NCBI GenBank assembly: GCA_902783215.1
Contig: CACZQD010000016.1
Location: 1-5,706, forward strand
Direction of reading: 5' to 3'
DNA length: 5,706 nt
Source: an uncultured Erysipelotrichaceae bacterium
GTDB lineage: Bacteria > Bacillota_I > Bacilli_A > RF39 > UBA660
Shown one piece after another: positions 5,309 to 5,706 of the stretch. A program made the position numbers and the translations under genes. Every line of letters starts with the position of its first letter. Position 1 is the first letter of the stretch. The notes under the pieces were generated by a model, which was given only the letters and a program-made list of their open reading frames with translations, had not been told where the DNA came from and ran no database searches.

Positions 5309-5373
5309 TCACTTCCCAAAAGAGTGGTTTATATTTTTTCATATTATTGTATGAAAAATAACTTAGGAAGTGA
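5309..5373. repeat. Nested inverted repeats spanning the gerE promoter and leader
   Basis: Two inverted repeats share the promoter region. The outer pair is TCACTTCC (5309-5316) and GGAAGTGA (5366-5373). The inner pair is TTTTTCATA (5335-5343) and TATGAAAAA (5350-5358), a 9-bp stem with a six-base loop. One outer arm covers the gerE Shine-Dalgarno region and the other the -35 AC. The inner palindrome contains the sigma-K -10. No T tract follows on either strand, so it does not look like a terminator; a binding site for a regulator is possible. Confidence 0.5.
5345..5371 (-). promoter_or_regulatory. Putative sigma-K promoter of gerE
   Basis: On the - strand CATACAATA (5353-5345) fits the sigma-K -10 pattern CATAnnnTA exactly. 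AC (5371-5370) is found 16 bases upstream, the spacing of the sigma-K -35 element. Transcription would start near 5338-5336, about 36 bases before the gerE ATG. In B. subtilis gerE is transcribed by sigma-K RNA polymerase, so position and motif agree. The -10 also reads as a perfect sigma-E CATACAAT, but no sigma-E -35 lies at the right distance. Confidence 0.62.
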
Positions 5374-5405
5374 AAATATATGCCTAGAAAAGAACTATTA
5401 AATTT

Positions 5406-5706
5406 CTATTTTTGAAAAGTTACAGTAATATATTTATTTTCATCATAGTTAGATTGAATAGTTCTCATAATATTGTTTGCTAAAGAGGTGTCGTGTTTTT
5501 TTGATTCTACTGTCACACTAATTTTATTATCGTCAATTTTAACAAATGCATCTAAATTTAAATCTTCTTTGATCTTTTTTTCAAGTGTTTCTTGTTCACT
5601 TTTAGAACTATTTATTTCCTTTATTTTATTATATGCTTCATTCTTTTCATCACTAGATGATTTTTCGTTAGTTAATACAACATTTAGTTCTTCTAATTTT
5701 TTTTCT
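5406..5706 (-). CDS. spoIIIAH: Stage III sporulation protein AH, C-terminal part (5' end outside window)
   Basis: The - strand is open from the window edge to a TAG at 5408-5406, giving the last 99 residues. In B. subtilis SpoIIIAH sits in the outer forespore membrane with its C-terminal domain in the intermembrane space. There it forms rings and binds SpoIIQ to build the mother cell-forespore channel. The visible part has the family layout. A charged Glu/Lys-rich helix with NEKSSSDEKNEAYNKIKEIN (13-32) leads to ETLEKKIKEDLN. It is followed by the ring-building alpha/beta fold with strands DAFVKIDDNKISVTVE (52-67), the helix SLANNIMRTIQSN (74-86) and a last strand ITVTFQK. The N-terminal membrane helix is expected to the right of the window. 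Identification rests on this pattern plus the gerE and gerM neighbours. No clear terminator follows, so read-through into gerE is possible. Confidence 0.85.
   Translation of the reverse strand, partial: EKKLEELNVVLTNEKSSSDEKNEAYNKIKEINSSKSEQETLEKKIKEDLNLDAFVKIDDNKISVTVESKKHDTSLANNIMRTIQSNYDENKYITVTFQK

Noticed and set aside
5302..5319. Six-residue N-terminal extension of gerE from a TTG, giving 74 residues like B. subtilis GerE
   Set aside because: The equal length is tempting, but GTGAGG is spaced for the ATG at 5301 and nothing suitable precedes the TTG.
5380..5415. 11-codon + strand frame MPRKELLNFYF with AGGAAGTG upstream, between gerE and spoIIIAH
   Set aside because: It has no promoter on that strand, is antisense to the spoIIIAH end, and its apparent ribosome binding site is one arm of the inverted repeat; treated as chance.

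Overview
The window comes from a low-GC, Gram-positive type bacterium (Bacillota) that forms endospores. The DNA is strongly AT-rich and codons end mostly in A or T. Stop codons are TAA or TAG, Trp is TGG, and nothing suggests TGA recoding. The right third carries unmistakable sporulation genes (GerE, GerM and the end of SpoIIIAH). The protein style (Asn/Lys/Ile-rich) and a tail-anchored surface protein of a type I associate with uncultured gut Bacilli/Erysipelotrichia-like lineages point to a gut firmicute, but the exact taxon is inference.

Left part (1-2971, + strand): the 3' end of an unrecognised gene is followed one base later by a complete pyrimidine-nucleoside phosphorylase (pdp/deoA). 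Then come a short rpoZ (RNA polymerase omega) and a YihY/BrkB-type membrane protein, packed tightly and closed by a rho-independent terminator at 2947-2971. The stretch between yihY and the terminator contains several mutually compatible or competing inverted repeats and may be a structured RNA tail.

Middle (2972-4005, + strand): a single gene has its own strong extended -10 promoter and encodes an N-terminally anchored surface protein with a LamG/concanavalin-like C-terminal module. Its terminator is symmetric and also serves the convergent tRNA-Arg(UCU) gene (4006-4082, - strand, CCA encoded).

Right part (4083-5706, - strand): reading from right to left the order is spoIIIAH (C-terminal part only), gerE, gerM, tRNA-Arg. 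SpoIIIAH and GerM are, in Bacillus subtilis, parts of the same mother cell-forespore trans-envelope (A-Q) complex, and GerE is the last mother-cell transcription factor. Sigma-K-like and sigma-E-like promoter motifs lie in front of gerE and gerM respectively. The cluster is therefore a compact mother-cell sporulation module in an arrangement different from B. subtilis. I did not find a CRISPR array, an insertion sequence or an obviously new defence system. The points most worth a second look are the sporulation cluster with its promoter architecture, the lectin-like surface protein and the possible structured RNA after yihY.
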